Positions 24,752 to 34,836 are shown, counted from the stretch's first letter. The stretch: 64,000 nucleotides of DNA from Nocardia vulneris (GCF_001613425.1 NZ_BDCI01000053.1:1-64000), one strand, 5' to 3'. Numbers and translations are program-made. Notes: generated by a model not told the origin, from the sequence alone.

Positions 24752-24758
24752 TGCTTAA

Positions 24759-24780
24759 TGATAATGGTTTTCATTTGCCA
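24759..24780 (-). promoter_or_regulatory. candidate Zur box
   Basis: TGATAATGGTTTTCA (24759-24773) matches the actinobacterial Zur consensus TGAAAATGATTTTCA, as I recall it, at 13 of 15 positions. The AATG-5-CATT core is intact. It is AT-rich against its GC-rich surroundings and lies just upstream of the CobW start. Its position at a likely leaderless promoter fits repression when zinc is plentiful. Confidence 0.65.
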
Positions 24781-24842
24781 TATCCCGGCCGGGTGGACGG
24801 TTGGTCACCACGACCCGCCCCGGCGGCCGTAGGGTTTGTCTC

Positions 24843-25688
<846 letters not shown>

Positions 25689-25710
25689 ACCCATTCCTGT
25701 CGGTGGGTGC

Positions 25711-25731
25711 TGCGACAATAAGGGTGTCGCA
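25711..25731. terminator. hairpin between convergent thiD and TetR genes
   Basis: A perfect 7-bp stem (TGCGACA / TGTCGCA) with a 7-nt loop lies 22 bp after the thiD stop and 65 bp before the end of the facing TetR gene. It is a modest terminator candidate. Confidence 0.45.
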
Positions 25732-25796
25732 AACGCAGCTGACCTCGACGAAGCGGTTCAGCGAGAACACCGTGGTTCACGTGGGTGCGACGGACC

Positions 25797-26561
25797 TCAT
25801 TCGCTCGCGAATGCGAGATGCAGTGGCAGATCGGCATCGATGGTGATGCCGTTGAGCCGGGCATTCGCTTCGGTCAGCGCGGAAATGGTTTCCGCGAGAT
25901 AGGCGACGAACTTTTCGATCGGCATGGCCTGGGTCGACAACCGATTCGCGCCGAGCCACCAATCGGTGGCCGAGGCGACCGCGCCGAAGATCGAATAGAT
26001 GACCAATTCCACCCCGTCGACCTCGACCGACTTCTCCGCGAGCAGCTCCGCGAACAGATCGGCGGCGCGCTTGGCCGACTGCCGGGCCGATTGCAACGCG
26101 CGTTCGGAATCGTCGGACTGCTGCGCGAAATGGCTGTGCAGCATGAACCGGAAGACGTTCGGGTGCTCCGACACCACGAGCACATACTCCGCGGCGCCCC
26201 GGCGCACGAGCTCGCGCGCCGAGTCGTTGGTCAGGTCGAAGCTGGCGATGATCTGTTCCCACAGCATGTCGCGGACCCGGTCGACGATCGCGTTGTAGAG
26301 ATCGGTCTTGTCCTCGAAATGCCGGTACAGCTTGGGTTTCGCGGCGCCGGCCTCCTTGGCGATATCGCCCATGCTGACGTCTGGGCCGAACTTGTCCAGC
26401 GCGCGGAATGCCGCGTCCACGAACTCCGCGCGCACCTTCATCCGGTGTTCGCGCCACCGCTCCGTGCGTGCGTCGACGCGCTTGCGCGGCACCTCGTCCA
26501 GTTTTCGCCCGCTGCGCATCACGATTCGGATGCTACCTGCTACCAGCGGTACCGATGCCAT
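25797..26561 (-). CDS. TetR-family transcriptional regulator (up to 254 aa)
   Basis: The HTH region reads FVDAAFRALDKFGPDVSMGDIAKEAG then KPKLYRHFEDKTDLYNAIV at about residues 45-95. An unusually long basic N-terminal arm precedes it (RSGRKLDEVPRKRVDARTERWREHR). The arm probably contacts DNA. The ATG at 26561 gives 254 residues. The ATG at 26519 would still keep the arm and is a real alternative (240 residues). No partner gene is adjacent in a divergent position, so the target is unknown. It lies between thiD (convergent) and the Lrp gene. Confidence 0.85.
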   Translation of the reverse strand: MASVPLVAGSIRIVMRSGRKLDEVPRKRVDARTERWREHRMKVRAEFVDAAFRALDKFGPDVSMGDIAKEAGAAKPKLYRHFEDKTDLYNAIVDRVRDMLWEQIIASFDLTNDSARELVRRGAAEYVLVVSEHPNVFRFMLHSHFAQQSDDSERALQSARQSAKRAADLFAELLAEKSVEVDGVELVIYSIFGAVASATDWWLGANRLSTQAMPIEKFVAYLAETISALTEANARLNGITIDADLPLHLAFASE

Positions 26562-26723
26562 CGTCCGGCCGTCGACCTCGCTCGAGCCGTGAGACGGCCC
26601 GGGTACGGCGGCGACGTGGCGTACAGCGTCCGCATGCCGATCGGCGCGGGCGAGCGCCTTCCGCCTGGCGCCGCACCTGCCCTACGTGGAGTCGAAAGGC
26701 CGCTGCACCGGCTGGGCCCGGAA

Positions 26724-27758
26724 TCACGTTGTCGCCCTTCGGTTCCGCGGCGGCACCGGCGCCGGTGGGGTGAGCAGGCCCGCCGTGATCCGGGCGCCCG
26801 CCTGTTTGCAGCGCTCCAGCACCGGGGTCAGCTCGAAACTGTGCACGCCGTCCAGGGCCGCCATCTTCGTCGTGACATAGCGGTACAGGTCGTCGGCGGT
26901 CGCCGCGGTGAGCACCGCGTAGAGATTGAACGGCCCGGTAACCGCTGCCGCGTAGTCGGTTTCGGGATGCTCGATGAGGGCGCGGCCGACGGCGTCGAGC
27001 CGTGCGGGCGCGACGCGCAACCACAGGAAAGCCGACAGGCTCGGACCCAGGGCGGCAGGGGCGATATCGAGGTCGAAGTAGAGAATGTGCGCCGCCTGCA
27101 AGGCGGCGATCCGGCGCATCACCCGCCCGGTCGTCAGGCCGGTGGCCCGGGCCAGCGCCGAGTAGCCGGTGCGCCCGTCCCTGGACAACAACTCGACCAG
27201 GGCGAGATCCTCCGCACGCAACCGGAGCTCGGCGTCGGCGTCTTCCGGATCGGCGGCGCCGGCCGCGCTCCGCGCGAATTGTCTACCGCGCCAGTCGATC
27301 ACGTCCGCGTCGACGAATCGGTGCAACACCATCGCGGCCGAGATGTCGTGCACCGGCGCGGACCGCTGCAGCCGCTGGACCAGCAGTTCGTCGCGTTCCT
27401 GCGCGCTGCGCGGGTGCAGGGAGAACGACACTTCAGCGCCCGCCGCGGCGATGCTCACCCAGGCCGCGTCGTCGCGGCGCGCCAGCGCCTCCGCCACCTG
27501 CCGGGCGCCGTCGGGACGGCAGCGCACCCGGATGATCCAGTCGTTCTCGCCGAGCGCGCGCGGGTCGACGGCCCCGATCACCCGCACCACCCCGTCCCGG
27601 CGCAACCGGCGATAGCGGCGGGCGACGGTCTGTTCGGCGACGCCGAGCTCGGCGGCCAGCCGATTGAACGGTATCCGGGGATCGAACTGGAGCGCGTGCA
27701 CGATCTGCGCGTCCATCTCGTCCAGCAGGGCACTTTTTTCTACCAGCGGGGCGGCCAC
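26724..27758 (-). CDS. Lrp/AsnC-family regulator with two tandem units
   Basis: A 344-residue regulator, twice the usual length. The first AsnC helix-turn-helix is at about residues 10-60 (MDAQIVHALQFDPRIPFNRLA, AEQTVARRYRRLRRDG). The second is at about 180-230 (DLALVELLSRDGRTGYSALARATGL, TTGRVMRRIAALQ). Each is followed by a RAM-like ligand domain. Full-length fusions of this kind are known in actinobacteria. It diverges from an MFS exporter and is the obvious candidate to control it, with an amino acid or related ligand. The start is GTG 27758. No ribosome site precedes it, only a pyrimidine tract. Confidence 0.88.
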   Translation of the reverse strand: MAAPLVEKSALLDEMDAQIVHALQFDPRIPFNRLAAELGVAEQTVARRYRRLRRDGVVRVIGAVDPRALGENDWIIRVRCRPDGARQVAEALARRDDAAWVSIAAAGAEVSFSLHPRSAQERDELLVQRLQRSAPVHDISAAMVLHRFVDADVIDWRGRQFARSAAGAADPEDADAELRLRAEDLALVELLSRDGRTGYSALARATGLTTGRVMRRIAALQAAHILYFDLDIAPAALGPSLSAFLWLRVAPARLDAVGRALIEHPETDYAAAVTGPFNLYAVLTAATADDLYRYVTTKMAALDGVHSFELTPVLERCKQAGARITAGLLTPPAPVPPRNRRATT

Positions 27759-27864
27759 AAGGAGGAAATCTACGCCCGAGCCGCGACGAGGCGACCGGCC
27801 ACCGTGGCACTGCGAATACTCGACGCCGTCTCACCTCCCCCGAAACCCAGAGAGGACAACGGCT

Positions 27865-29379
27865 TTGCGGAAATGGCTGCCGCTGCTGACGGTGTGTCTG
27901 GGCACCTTCATGCTGCTGATCGACGTCACCATCGTGAACGTCGCGCTATCGGACATCCGAAACGATCTGGACGCGTCGTTCAGCGCACTGCAATGGGTCG
28001 TCGACGGCTACGCCCTCGCGATGGCGGCGCTGATGCTCGGAGCGGGCTCGATCGCCGACCTTGCCGGGCACCGGCGCACCTACCTGATCGGTTCGATCGT
28101 CTTCGCCGCCGCCTCGCTGGTCTGCGGCATCGCGCCGAATCCGGCCGTGCTGGTGGCGGCGCGCGTGGCGCAGGGCGTCGGCGCGACCGCCATGGCGTGC
28201 ACCACCTTCGCGCTGTTGAACGACGCGTACGACGGCCGGGACCGAGGCGTCGCCTACGGCGTCTGGGGTTCGGTCGCGGGCGCGTCCAGCGCCATCGGGC
28301 CGATCGTCGGCGGGCTGCTCACCGACCTCGCGTCCTGGCGGTGGATCTTCTTCGTCAACCTGCCGGTGAGCGCGGTGGCCATCGCGCTCACCTGCTCGGT
28401 GCTCGCCGAACCGGAACGGGCACAGCGCGGCCGCGTCGACCTGGCAGGCCTGGCGACGTTCACCGTCAGCGCGGCGGCGGCCACCTACGCGCTGATCCGA
28501 GCCGGTGAGCACGGCTGGTCCGACCCGCTCACCTGGGGCTTGCTGCTGCTCGGCGCGGCGGCGCTGGCCGTGTTCCTGGTGGTCGAACGGGTCTCGGCGC
28601 AACCCGTGCTCGACCTGGCGCTACTGCGGGACCGCTCGTTCCTCGGCGTGCTGATCGCCGCGGGTACCTTGTTTTTCGGCGCTTTCGGCGCGTTGATGTA
28701 CACCCAGATCTGGTTGCAGTCGGTGCTCGGGCTCAGCGCGATCCAGGCCGGGGCGGTCGGACTTCCGTTGTCCGTCATGGCTTTTCTGGTTTCCGGCAGC
28801 ATCGGCCGGTTCCTGCACGGTGAGCGGCGCGGTCCGATCATCGCGGGCGGGCTGGGCGCGACGGGCGCCGGCGGCGTCCTCGGCGCGCTGCTGGTGGACG
28901 GCGAATCCGGTTGGTTCGCAGTGCTTCCCGGATTCTTGGTGGTCGGCCTCGGCGTCGGGTTGGCCACCGCCACGCTGAGTTCGGCGGCCATGGCGGCGGT
29001 GCCGTGGCAGCGGGCGGGCATGGCGACCGGCTCGCTCAATACCGCGCAGCAGCTCGGCTTCACTTTCGGGATAGCGACGCTCGGCAGCGTGTGCACCGCC
29101 CGCGCGGGGAACGTACTCGCCGCGCACGGCGTACCGGAGCCGCAGGCCGCCGCGCGGGCGGTGGCGGGCGGGCAGTCCGCGCTGCTGGTGCAAGCGGCAC
29201 CCGCGCAGACGCGGGCGGCCCTCGATGAGGCGATCCGGATCGCGGCCGCGGCGGGCGTGCAGGCGAGCCTGGCGGTGAGCGGCGCGGTCGCGTTGCTCGG
29301 CGCGGTCCTCGCGCTCGCGCTGCTACGGCGGCGTGCGCCCGCGGCCCCCGCGATCGCGGAGTCCTCGATGCTCGGCTGA
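27865..29379 (+). CDS. MFS transporter, DHA2/EmrB type (14 TM)
   Basis: A 504-residue exporter. TM1 begins RKWLPLLTVCLGTFMLLIDVTIVNVAL, which contains the DHA2 hallmark LDxTIVNVALP-like segment. GSIADLAGHRRTYLIGS is motif A and GVWGSVAGASSAIGPIVGG is motif C. It probably pumps out a drug or an end-product. The start codon is TTG at 27865, with AGAGGAC upstream. It diverges from the double-unit Lrp regulator across 106 bp. This is typical of Lrp-controlled amino-acid or drug export pairs. Confidence 0.9.
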   Translation: MRKWLPLLTVCLGTFMLLIDVTIVNVALSDIRNDLDASFSALQWVVDGYALAMAALMLGAGSIADLAGHRRTYLIGSIVFAAASLVCGIAPNPAVLVAARVAQGVGATAMACTTFALLNDAYDGRDRGVAYGVWGSVAGASSAIGPIVGGLLTDLASWRWIFFVNLPVSAVAIALTCSVLAEPERAQRGRVDLAGLATFTVSAAAATYALIRAGEHGWSDPLTWGLLLLGAAALAVFLVVERVSAQPVLDLALLRDRSFLGVLIAAGTLFFGAFGALMYTQIWLQSVLGLSAIQAGAVGLPLSVMAFLVSGSIGRFLHGERRGPIIAGGLGATGAGGVLGALLVDGESGWFAVLPGFLVVGLGVGLATATLSSAAMAAVPWQRAGMATGSLNTAQQLGFTFGIATLGSVCTARAGNVLAAHGVPEPQAAARAVAGGQSALLVQAAPAQTRAALDEAIRIAAAAGVQASLAVSGAVALLGAVLALALLRRRAPAAPAIAESSMLG

Positions 29380-29485
29380 TCGACCGGAAGACCGCTGAGC
29401 GGGGCCGCGTGGACCGGCGGGTCCCCCAGCAACCTCACAGCTGAGGCCCAGCTCCGTGGCAGCGTGACCGTCGAGGGTGGTCACC

Positions 29486-30790
29486 ATGACCGAGACTGTG
29501 ACCGTCGCGGCTGCGGAAAGAGCCGAGAAAAGCGGGACACCCGTGCTCGATGTGGTGATCCCGGTCTACAACGAAGAAACCGACCTCGGCGTCTGTGTGC
29601 GCAGGCTGCACGCGTATCTGCGCGAGGGGTTCCCCTTCAGTGCGCGGATCACGGTCGCCGACAACGCCAGCACCGACGCCACCCTCGAGGTGGCACGGCT
29701 GCTCGCGGACGAGCTGGACGGCGTGCGGGTGGTGCACCTGGACGCCAAGGGCCGAGGGCGGGCGCTGCGCGCGGTATGGGAACACTCCGACGCCCAGGTG
29801 GTCGCCTACATGGACGTCGACCTGTCCACCGATCTCAACGCGTTGCTGCCGCTGGTCGCGCCGCTGATCACCGGGCATTCCGATCTGGCGATCGGCACCC
29901 GGCTCAGCGCGTCGTCGCGGGTGGTGCGCGGGCCGAAGCGGGAATTCATCTCGCGCTGCTACAACCTATTGCTGAAAGCGTCACTGCAAGCACACTTTTC
30001 GGACGCCCAGTGCGGTTTCAAGGCGATGCGCACCGAGGTGGCGCGCCGGCTGCTGCCGCTGGTGCGCGACGGTGAATGGTTCTTCGACACCGAATTGCTG
30101 GTGCTCGCCGAGCGGGCCGGGCTGCGCATCCACGAGGTGCCGGTGGACTGGATCGACGACCCGGACAGCCGGGTCGACATCCTGGACACCGCGCGTAAGG
30201 ATCTGCTCGGCATCGGCCGGCTCGGCCGGGCCCTGGCCACCGGCGCGCTGCCGATGGACGAGCTGCGCCGCGCGGTGGGACGCGAGCCACTGGTGCCCGG
30301 CGTGCCGCTCGGCATGGTCGGCCAGCTGGTGCGCTTCGCGATCGTCGGCGTGCTCAGCACGCTTGCTTATCTCCTGCTTTACGTTGCGCTGCAATCGTTT
30401 ACCGGCGCGCAGGTGGCCAACTTCCTCGCGCTGCTGATCACCGCCGTCGCGAACACGGCCGCCAACCGGGCGTTCACGTTCGGCGTGCGCGGGTCGACCG
30501 GCGTGGTCTCACATCAGTTCCAAGGACTGGTGATCTTCGGCATCGGGCTGGCCCTGACCAGCGGGTCACTGTTCACGCTGCACCATTGGGCGCCGGACGC
30601 GCCGGTGCACCTGGAGTTGTTCGTGCTCGTCGTGGCGAACCTGGTGGCGACCATTCTGCGCTTCGTCGGGTTGCGCTGGGTCTTCCGGAACACACCCGAC
30701 AGCACGTCCAGAACGGCGGTGACAGTGCGGCCCGAAACGAGCGACGCACCCGGCGCGACGGTGCTGGGCACCGAGGGAGGAACCCGATGA
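29486..30790 (+). CDS. GT2 glycosyltransferase fused to a GtrA-like membrane domain
   Basis: A 434-residue protein. Residues about 20-245 are a GT2 domain of the dolichol/polyprenyl-phosphate glycosyltransferase type (LDVVIPVYNEETDLG, then YMDVDLSTDLNALLP with the DxD metal site, and RVDILDTARKD). Residues about 280-405 form four membrane helices of GtrA/DPMS type (GQLVRFAIVGVLSTLAYLLLY, NTAANRAFTFG). It would load a sugar on polyprenyl phosphate and flip it. GAGGGTGG precedes the ATG. The stop overlaps the next gene's start (ATGA), so the two are translationally coupled with the GT39 enzyme that presumably uses the lipid-linked sugar. Confidence 0.9.
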   Translation: MTETVTVAAAERAEKSGTPVLDVVIPVYNEETDLGVCVRRLHAYLREGFPFSARITVADNASTDATLEVARLLADELDGVRVVHLDAKGRGRALRAVWEHSDAQVVAYMDVDLSTDLNALLPLVAPLITGHSDLAIGTRLSASSRVVRGPKREFISRCYNLLLKASLQAHFSDAQCGFKAMRTEVARRLLPLVRDGEWFFDTELLVLAERAGLRIHEVPVDWIDDPDSRVDILDTARKDLLGIGRLGRALATGALPMDELRRAVGREPLVPGVPLGMVGQLVRFAIVGVLSTLAYLLLYVALQSFTGAQVANFLALLITAVANTAANRAFTFGVRGSTGVVSHQFQGLVIFGIGLALTSGSLFTLHHWAPDAPVHLELFVLVVANLVATILRFVGLRWVFRNTPDSTSRTAVTVRPETSDAPGATVLGTEGGTR

Positions 30791-32784
30791 CGGCGACCCT
30801 GGCACCGCCGACCGCGGCACCCGAGCAACCCGCGCGGCAGCGTGGAAATCGCTGGGAATTACCGGCTTTGGCCGCGCTCCTGCTCGGCACCGGGATCGCC
30901 TACCTGTGCAACCTGAGCGCCAACGGCTGGGCCAACTCGTTCTATTCCGCTGCGGTACAAGCCGGTTCGGTGTCCTGGAAAGCGTTCTTCTTCGGCTCCT
31001 CGGACGCCGCGAACTCGATCACCGTGGACAAACCACCCGCCTCGCTGTGGTTGATGGAGCTGTCGGTGCGCGCCTTCGGCCTGAACAGCTGGAGCATTCT
31101 GGTACCGGAGGTGCTGCTCGGCGTGGCGAGCGTCGCCCTGGTCTGGGCGACCGTGCGCCGGCCGTTCGGCCCTGCCGCCGGACTGCTCGCCGGGCTGGTG
31201 CTCGCGGTGACTCCCGTTGCCGCGCTGATGTTCCGGTTCAACAACCCGGACGCGCTGCTGGTGTTCCTGATGGTGGCCGCCGCATGGGCGATCACCCGCG
31301 CGGTCGAGGACGGCCGGTGGCGCTGGCTGGTGCTCACCGGCGTGTTCGTCGGGTTCGGTTTTCTCACCAAGCAGTTGCAGGTGCTGCTGGTGGTACCGCC
31401 GCTCGCGCTGACCTACCTGATCGCCGGACCGCCGAAACTCGGCAAGCGGGTGCTGCAACTGCTGGCCGCCGGGGCCGCCATGGTGGCGGCCGCGGGCTGG
31501 TGGCTACTGGCCGTCGAGCTGTGGCCCGCTGGTTCGCGGCCGTGGATCGGTGGGTCACAGAACAATTCGATTCTCGAACTCACCCTCGGTTACAACGGGC
31601 TCGGCAGGTTGAACGGCAACGAGCGCGGCAGCGTCGGTATGGGTGGCGCCGACCTGCCGACCGGTGGCGGCGGTATGTGGGGCAGCCCGGGCATCACCCG
31701 GATGTTCGAGCCCGCGCAGGGCGGTCAGATCGCGTGGCTGATCCCCGCCGCGCTGGTCGCCCTCGTGGCCGGAATACTGTTGCGCGGCAAGGCCGCCCGG
31801 ACCGATCGCCAGCGCGCCGGACTGATCCTGTGGGGCGGTTGGCTGTTGGCGACCGGACTGACCTTCAGCTTCATGGCCGGGATCTTCCACCAGTACTACA
31901 CGGTGGCACTCGCGCCCGCCGTGGCGGCGCTGGCCGGGACGGGCGCGGTTCTGCTGTGGCGGGAACGGCAGCGGCTGTGGGTGCGGCTGACACTCGCGCT
32001 CGCAGTCGGGCTGACCACCGCGACGGCGTGGATGTTGTTGTCCCGCAGCGCGCACTGGCAACCCTGGCTGCGCTGGACCGTGCTCGTCGCCGGGATCCTC
32101 GCAACGCTCGTCGCGCTCGTGCCCGCGCGGCGCAAGCTGGCCGTCGTCTCCGCGCTCACCATCGCGTTCACCGGTTTGGCCGGGCCGGCCGCGTACGCCG
32201 TCGACACCATCGCGACGGCGCACGAGGGCTCGATCCCGTCGGCGGGCCCGAATGTCGGCCGGTTCGGGATGTTCGGCCCCGGTCCGTGGGGTGAAGGCAT
32301 GCCCGGCGGCGGGATGCCGCACGGTGACGGCGGACAAGGACCCGGACACCAGGGCGGTGCGGCACCGGCCACCGGTCAGGGCCGCGAAATGCTGGGCGGC
32401 CCGGCGGGTGGGCTGCTCGGTGCGAGCAAACCCAGCGACAAGGTCGTCGCCCTGCTGGCGCAGAACGGCAGCACCTACACCTGGGCGGCCGCCGCCATCG
32501 GCTCCAACAGCGCGGCAGGCTTCCAGCTCGCCACCGAGCTACCCGTCATGCCTATCGGCGGCTTCAACGGCAGCGATCCCTCACCAACCCTTGATCAGTT
32601 CAAACAGTATGTGGCAGAAGGGAAGATCCACTATTTCATCGGCAGCAATCGCGGCGAACGCGAAGGCGGACCCGGCGGCGGTGGACAATCCACCAGCAAT
32701 CAGATCACGCAGTGGGTCAAGGACAACTACACCGCCACCGAGGTGGACGGCGTAACCCTGTACGACCTCACCGCCACCCGATAG
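30787..32784 (+). CDS. GT39-family integral membrane glycosyltransferase (YkcB-like)
   Basis: A 665-residue GT-C enzyme with about 11-13 membrane helices. The first extracytoplasmic loop carries SITVDKPPASLWLMELS and the next carries RFNNPDALLVFLM, the signature acidic loops of the ArnT/PMT superfamily. A Gly/Pro-rich linker at about 500-545 (GPGPWGEGMPGGGMPHG) leads to a C-terminal extracytoplasmic YkcA/B-like domain (KVVALLAQNGSTYTWAAAA). It would transfer a sugar from polyprenyl phosphate to an envelope acceptor. It overlaps the GT2-GtrA gene by 4 bp, forming a donor-plus-transferase pair like B. subtilis ykcC/ykcB. The acceptor is unknown; arabinogalactan, lipoglycan or protein are possible. 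Confidence 0.9.
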   Translation: MTATLAPPTAAPEQPARQRGNRWELPALAALLLGTGIAYLCNLSANGWANSFYSAAVQAGSVSWKAFFFGSSDAANSITVDKPPASLWLMELSVRAFGLNSWSILVPEVLLGVASVALVWATVRRPFGPAAGLLAGLVLAVTPVAALMFRFNNPDALLVFLMVAAAWAITRAVEDGRWRWLVLTGVFVGFGFLTKQLQVLLVVPPLALTYLIAGPPKLGKRVLQLLAAGAAMVAAAGWWLLAVELWPAGSRPWIGGSQNNSILELTLGYNGLGRLNGNERGSVGMGGADLPTGGGGMWGSPGITRMFEPAQGGQIAWLIPAALVALVAGILLRGKAARTDRQRAGLILWGGWLLATGLTFSFMAGIFHQYYTVALAPAVAALAGTGAVLLWRERQRLWVRLTLALAVGLTTATAWMLLSRSAHWQPWLRWTVLVAGILATLVALVPARRKLAVVSALTIAFTGLAGPAAYAVDTIATAHEGSIPSAGPNVGRFGMFGPGPWGEGMPGGGMPHGDGGQGPGHQGGAAPATGQGREMLGGPAGGLLGASKPSDKVVALLAQNGSTYTWAAAAIGSNSAAGFQLATELPVMPIGGFNGSDPSPTLDQFKQYVAEGKIHYFIGSNRGEREGGPGGGGQSTSNQITQWVKDNYTATEVDGVTLYDLTATR

Positions 32785-32792
32785 TCCGCTCG

Positions 32793-32821
32793 ATCCGCAC
32801 CGGCCCTCGCCCGGTGCGGAT
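32793..32821 (+). terminator. terminator of the glycosyltransferase pair
   Basis: A perfect 11-bp stem (ATCCGCACCGG / CCGGTGCGGAT) with a 7-nt loop begins 8 bp after the GT39 stop and is followed by T residues (TTGCG). It is a good intrinsic terminator candidate. Confidence 0.75.
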
Positions 32822-32914
32822 TGCGCATGCCACCGGCGATGTCACACTCGGGCGGGCTGGTTCGTCCTCTCTGTGAACGCGGCAGAACGCGCAGGAACAC
32901 AGAGGAGTGCAACG

Positions 32915-33688
32915 ATGACGAAGAAGATCGCGGTGGCCGGGGCGACGGGTCGGCTGGGACGGCACGTGGTGGACGTGCTGAACGAGCAGGGCCACGAGGT
33001 GGTGGCCTTCTCCCGGAAAGACGGTGTCGACATCGAGACCGGGGCGGGGCTGACCGCGGCGCTGGCCGGCGTGCAGGTGGTCATCGACGCGTCCAGCACA
33101 CCGTCGGCGGATCAGGACATCGCGACCGAGTTCTTCACCGCCGCAGCGCGAAACCTGCACGAGGCGGGCCGGCAGGCCGGCGTCGAACGACTGGTGGTGG
33201 TCTCCATCATCGGCATCGACAACGCCACCGGCGGATACAACGCGGCCAAGCTGGCGCACGAGCGCGCGCTCGCGGCGGGCCCGCTGCCGGTGCAGATCCT
33301 GCGCGCCGCCCAGTTCCACGAGCTGGTCGAGGTGATGACCCAGTGGGGCACGCAGGGTGATGTCGCCTACCTCGCGAACATGCGCACCCAGCTGGTCGCC
33401 GCACGCACGGTCGCCGAAGCACTGGTGGAGCTGGCCGTCGCCCCGGCGCCCGCGGCGACCGGTGCGCCGATCCCCGAGATCGCGGGCCCGCAGCCCGAGA
33501 CCATGGCGGGCGCGGCCCGGCTGCTCGCCGCGCGGCGCGGCGCGCCCGCTCGGATCATCGAATCCAGCGACCCGGCCAACCCGGATCGCGAGACCTTCGA
33601 GAACGGCGGACTGCTGGCCGGCGCGCACGCCACCCTCGCAGGCCCCACCTTCGCCGAATGGGTCGCCGCCGCCTACCCGGCGCAGTAG
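32915..33688 (+). CDS. NAD(P)-binding protein, atypical SDR
   Basis: A 257-residue Rossmann protein. GATGRLG (residues 9-15) is the cofactor loop, followed by VVAFSRKDGVD. SIIGIDNATGGYNAAKLAHERAL supplies a Tyr-x-x-x-Lys (YNAAK) in the expected place. NmrA-like reductases with this layout are often induced with stress or antibiotic functions. AGAGGAG precedes the ATG. The gene ends 3 bp from the facing phosphotransferase gene. It is distinct from the NmrA-like protein at 22.8 kb. Confidence 0.85.
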   Translation: MTKKIAVAGATGRLGRHVVDVLNEQGHEVVAFSRKDGVDIETGAGLTAALAGVQVVIDASSTPSADQDIATEFFTAAARNLHEAGRQAGVERLVVVSIIGIDNATGGYNAAKLAHERALAAGPLPVQILRAAQFHELVEVMTQWGTQGDVAYLANMRTQLVAARTVAEALVELAVAPAPAATGAPIPEIAGPQPETMAGAARLLAARRGAPARIIESSDPANPDRETFENGGLLAGAHATLAGPTFAEWVAAAYPAQ

Positions 33689-33691
33689 GCG

Positions 33692-34579
33692 CTACAGCTC
33701 GGCGACCAGCTTGCCGTACACCGCGTCTCGGATCTTCGGACTGAGATCGCTTTGGCTGGTGAGCAATTCGAGCATCCGCAGGATCTGCAGGGCGCGCACG
33801 CGCTCGGCGAGCTCGGGTTCGGCAGGGTCGAATTTCGCGGCCTCGAGGAATCCGGGCCAGGCGGGCGCCAGCACCTCGGCGCCCGCGAAACCGACCGACC
33901 AGGCCCACCACGCGGGATCGAACAGCGGATCGGCGAGCCGGACGGACTCGAAATCGAGCAGGCCCGTGATGGTTTCGCCGTCGGTGAGAATATTGACCGG
34001 GGTGAAGTCCCCGTGCGCGAGCACCGTGCGGCGCTCGGCGAACAGCGCGGGATAGCCCTTCAGCACCTGGTCCAGGTTCGCGCGCTGCGAGCCGGACAGC
34101 TCGGGTTCGAGCCGGGCGGCCCAGCCGCTCGCCTGCTGGGCGAGCCGGGTCGGGGTGGCCCAGAGGTCGTCGAGTTGCAGACCGGCGGTGGGCAGGCGGC
34201 GGAAGGCCGCGAGCAGCAGGCCCATCTCCCGCGCGATGGCCGGGAAACGCGCGCTGTCCGGACCGATCGCGGCGCTGGCCGGGACGGGCACACCGGGCAG
34301 CGCGTCGAAGACGATCCAGGCGGGATCGGCGTCGAGATCGAAGCGGCGGATGCGCGGAATGGTGATGCCCCGCTTGGCGGCGGGCTCCAGCAGCGTGTGC
34401 ATGATCCGCAACCTGCGCTCGGCGTCGTCGGGATCGCGGTAGCGCTGCAGGACCATCCGGTCGCCGTCGGCCAGGGTGAGCAGGTCGGTACGGTTCTGGA
34501 AGCCCCATTCGGCGGGCGCGCTACCGGCAATCGGCTGACCGAGGGTTTGCTCGAGCCCGCCGTACTCCGCACTGTCCAT
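33692..34579 (-). CDS. phosphotransferase of the aminoglycoside-phosphotransferase (APH) fold
   Basis: A 295-residue kinase-like protein. The catalytic loop is AHGDFTPVNIL (H189-G-D191, N196) and the metal-binding LLDFES follows (D209), matching APH/choline-kinase enzymes. The N-lobe is short and poorly conserved. The family includes drug-resistance kinases, macrolide and homoserine kinases, and many proteins of unknown substrate. Nothing here shows antibiotic resistance. It stands alone, divergent from the hypothetical gene and convergent with the NAD(P)-binding gene. The ATG at 34579 has no strong ribosome site. Confidence 0.85.
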   Translation of the reverse strand: MDSAEYGGLEQTLGQPIAGSAPAEWGFQNRTDLLTLADGDRMVLQRYRDPDDAERRLRIMHTLLEPAAKRGITIPRIRRFDLDADPAWIVFDALPGVPVPASAAIGPDSARFPAIAREMGLLLAAFRRLPTAGLQLDDLWATPTRLAQQASGWAARLEPELSGSQRANLDQVLKGYPALFAERRTVLAHGDFTPVNILTDGETITGLLDFESVRLADPLFDPAWWAWSVGFAGAEVLAPAWPGFLEAAKFDPAEPELAERVRALQILRMLELLTSQSDLSPKIRDAVYGKLVAEL

Positions 34580-34836
34580 ACGCCAGACCCTAAGGCAAGC
34601 AAGGACGGTTGCGCGCGGATCAGCTCAGGTGCGCCGACGACCGCGACCGGCGCGCCCCGGTACCTGGCCGCACAGACCCGCGAAAGCCGGTGAACCACAC
34701 GGCGTTGCCCCTGACTATGGGGGTCGACAAGGCACCGGCGCAGTCAATACCGTGCAGCCGTGAACGAACGCAGTGAACCTACCGTGCGGCAGCGCGCCGC
34801 ACGCACGACGGAACCGAGCGCCGGCGAGGTGGTGTC

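Noticed and set aside
27759..27766. Perfect plus-strand Shine-Dalgarno-like AAGGAGGA
   Set aside because: No ATG, GTG or TTG follows at working distance in an open frame. It lies in the Lrp/MFS gap and is probably chance.
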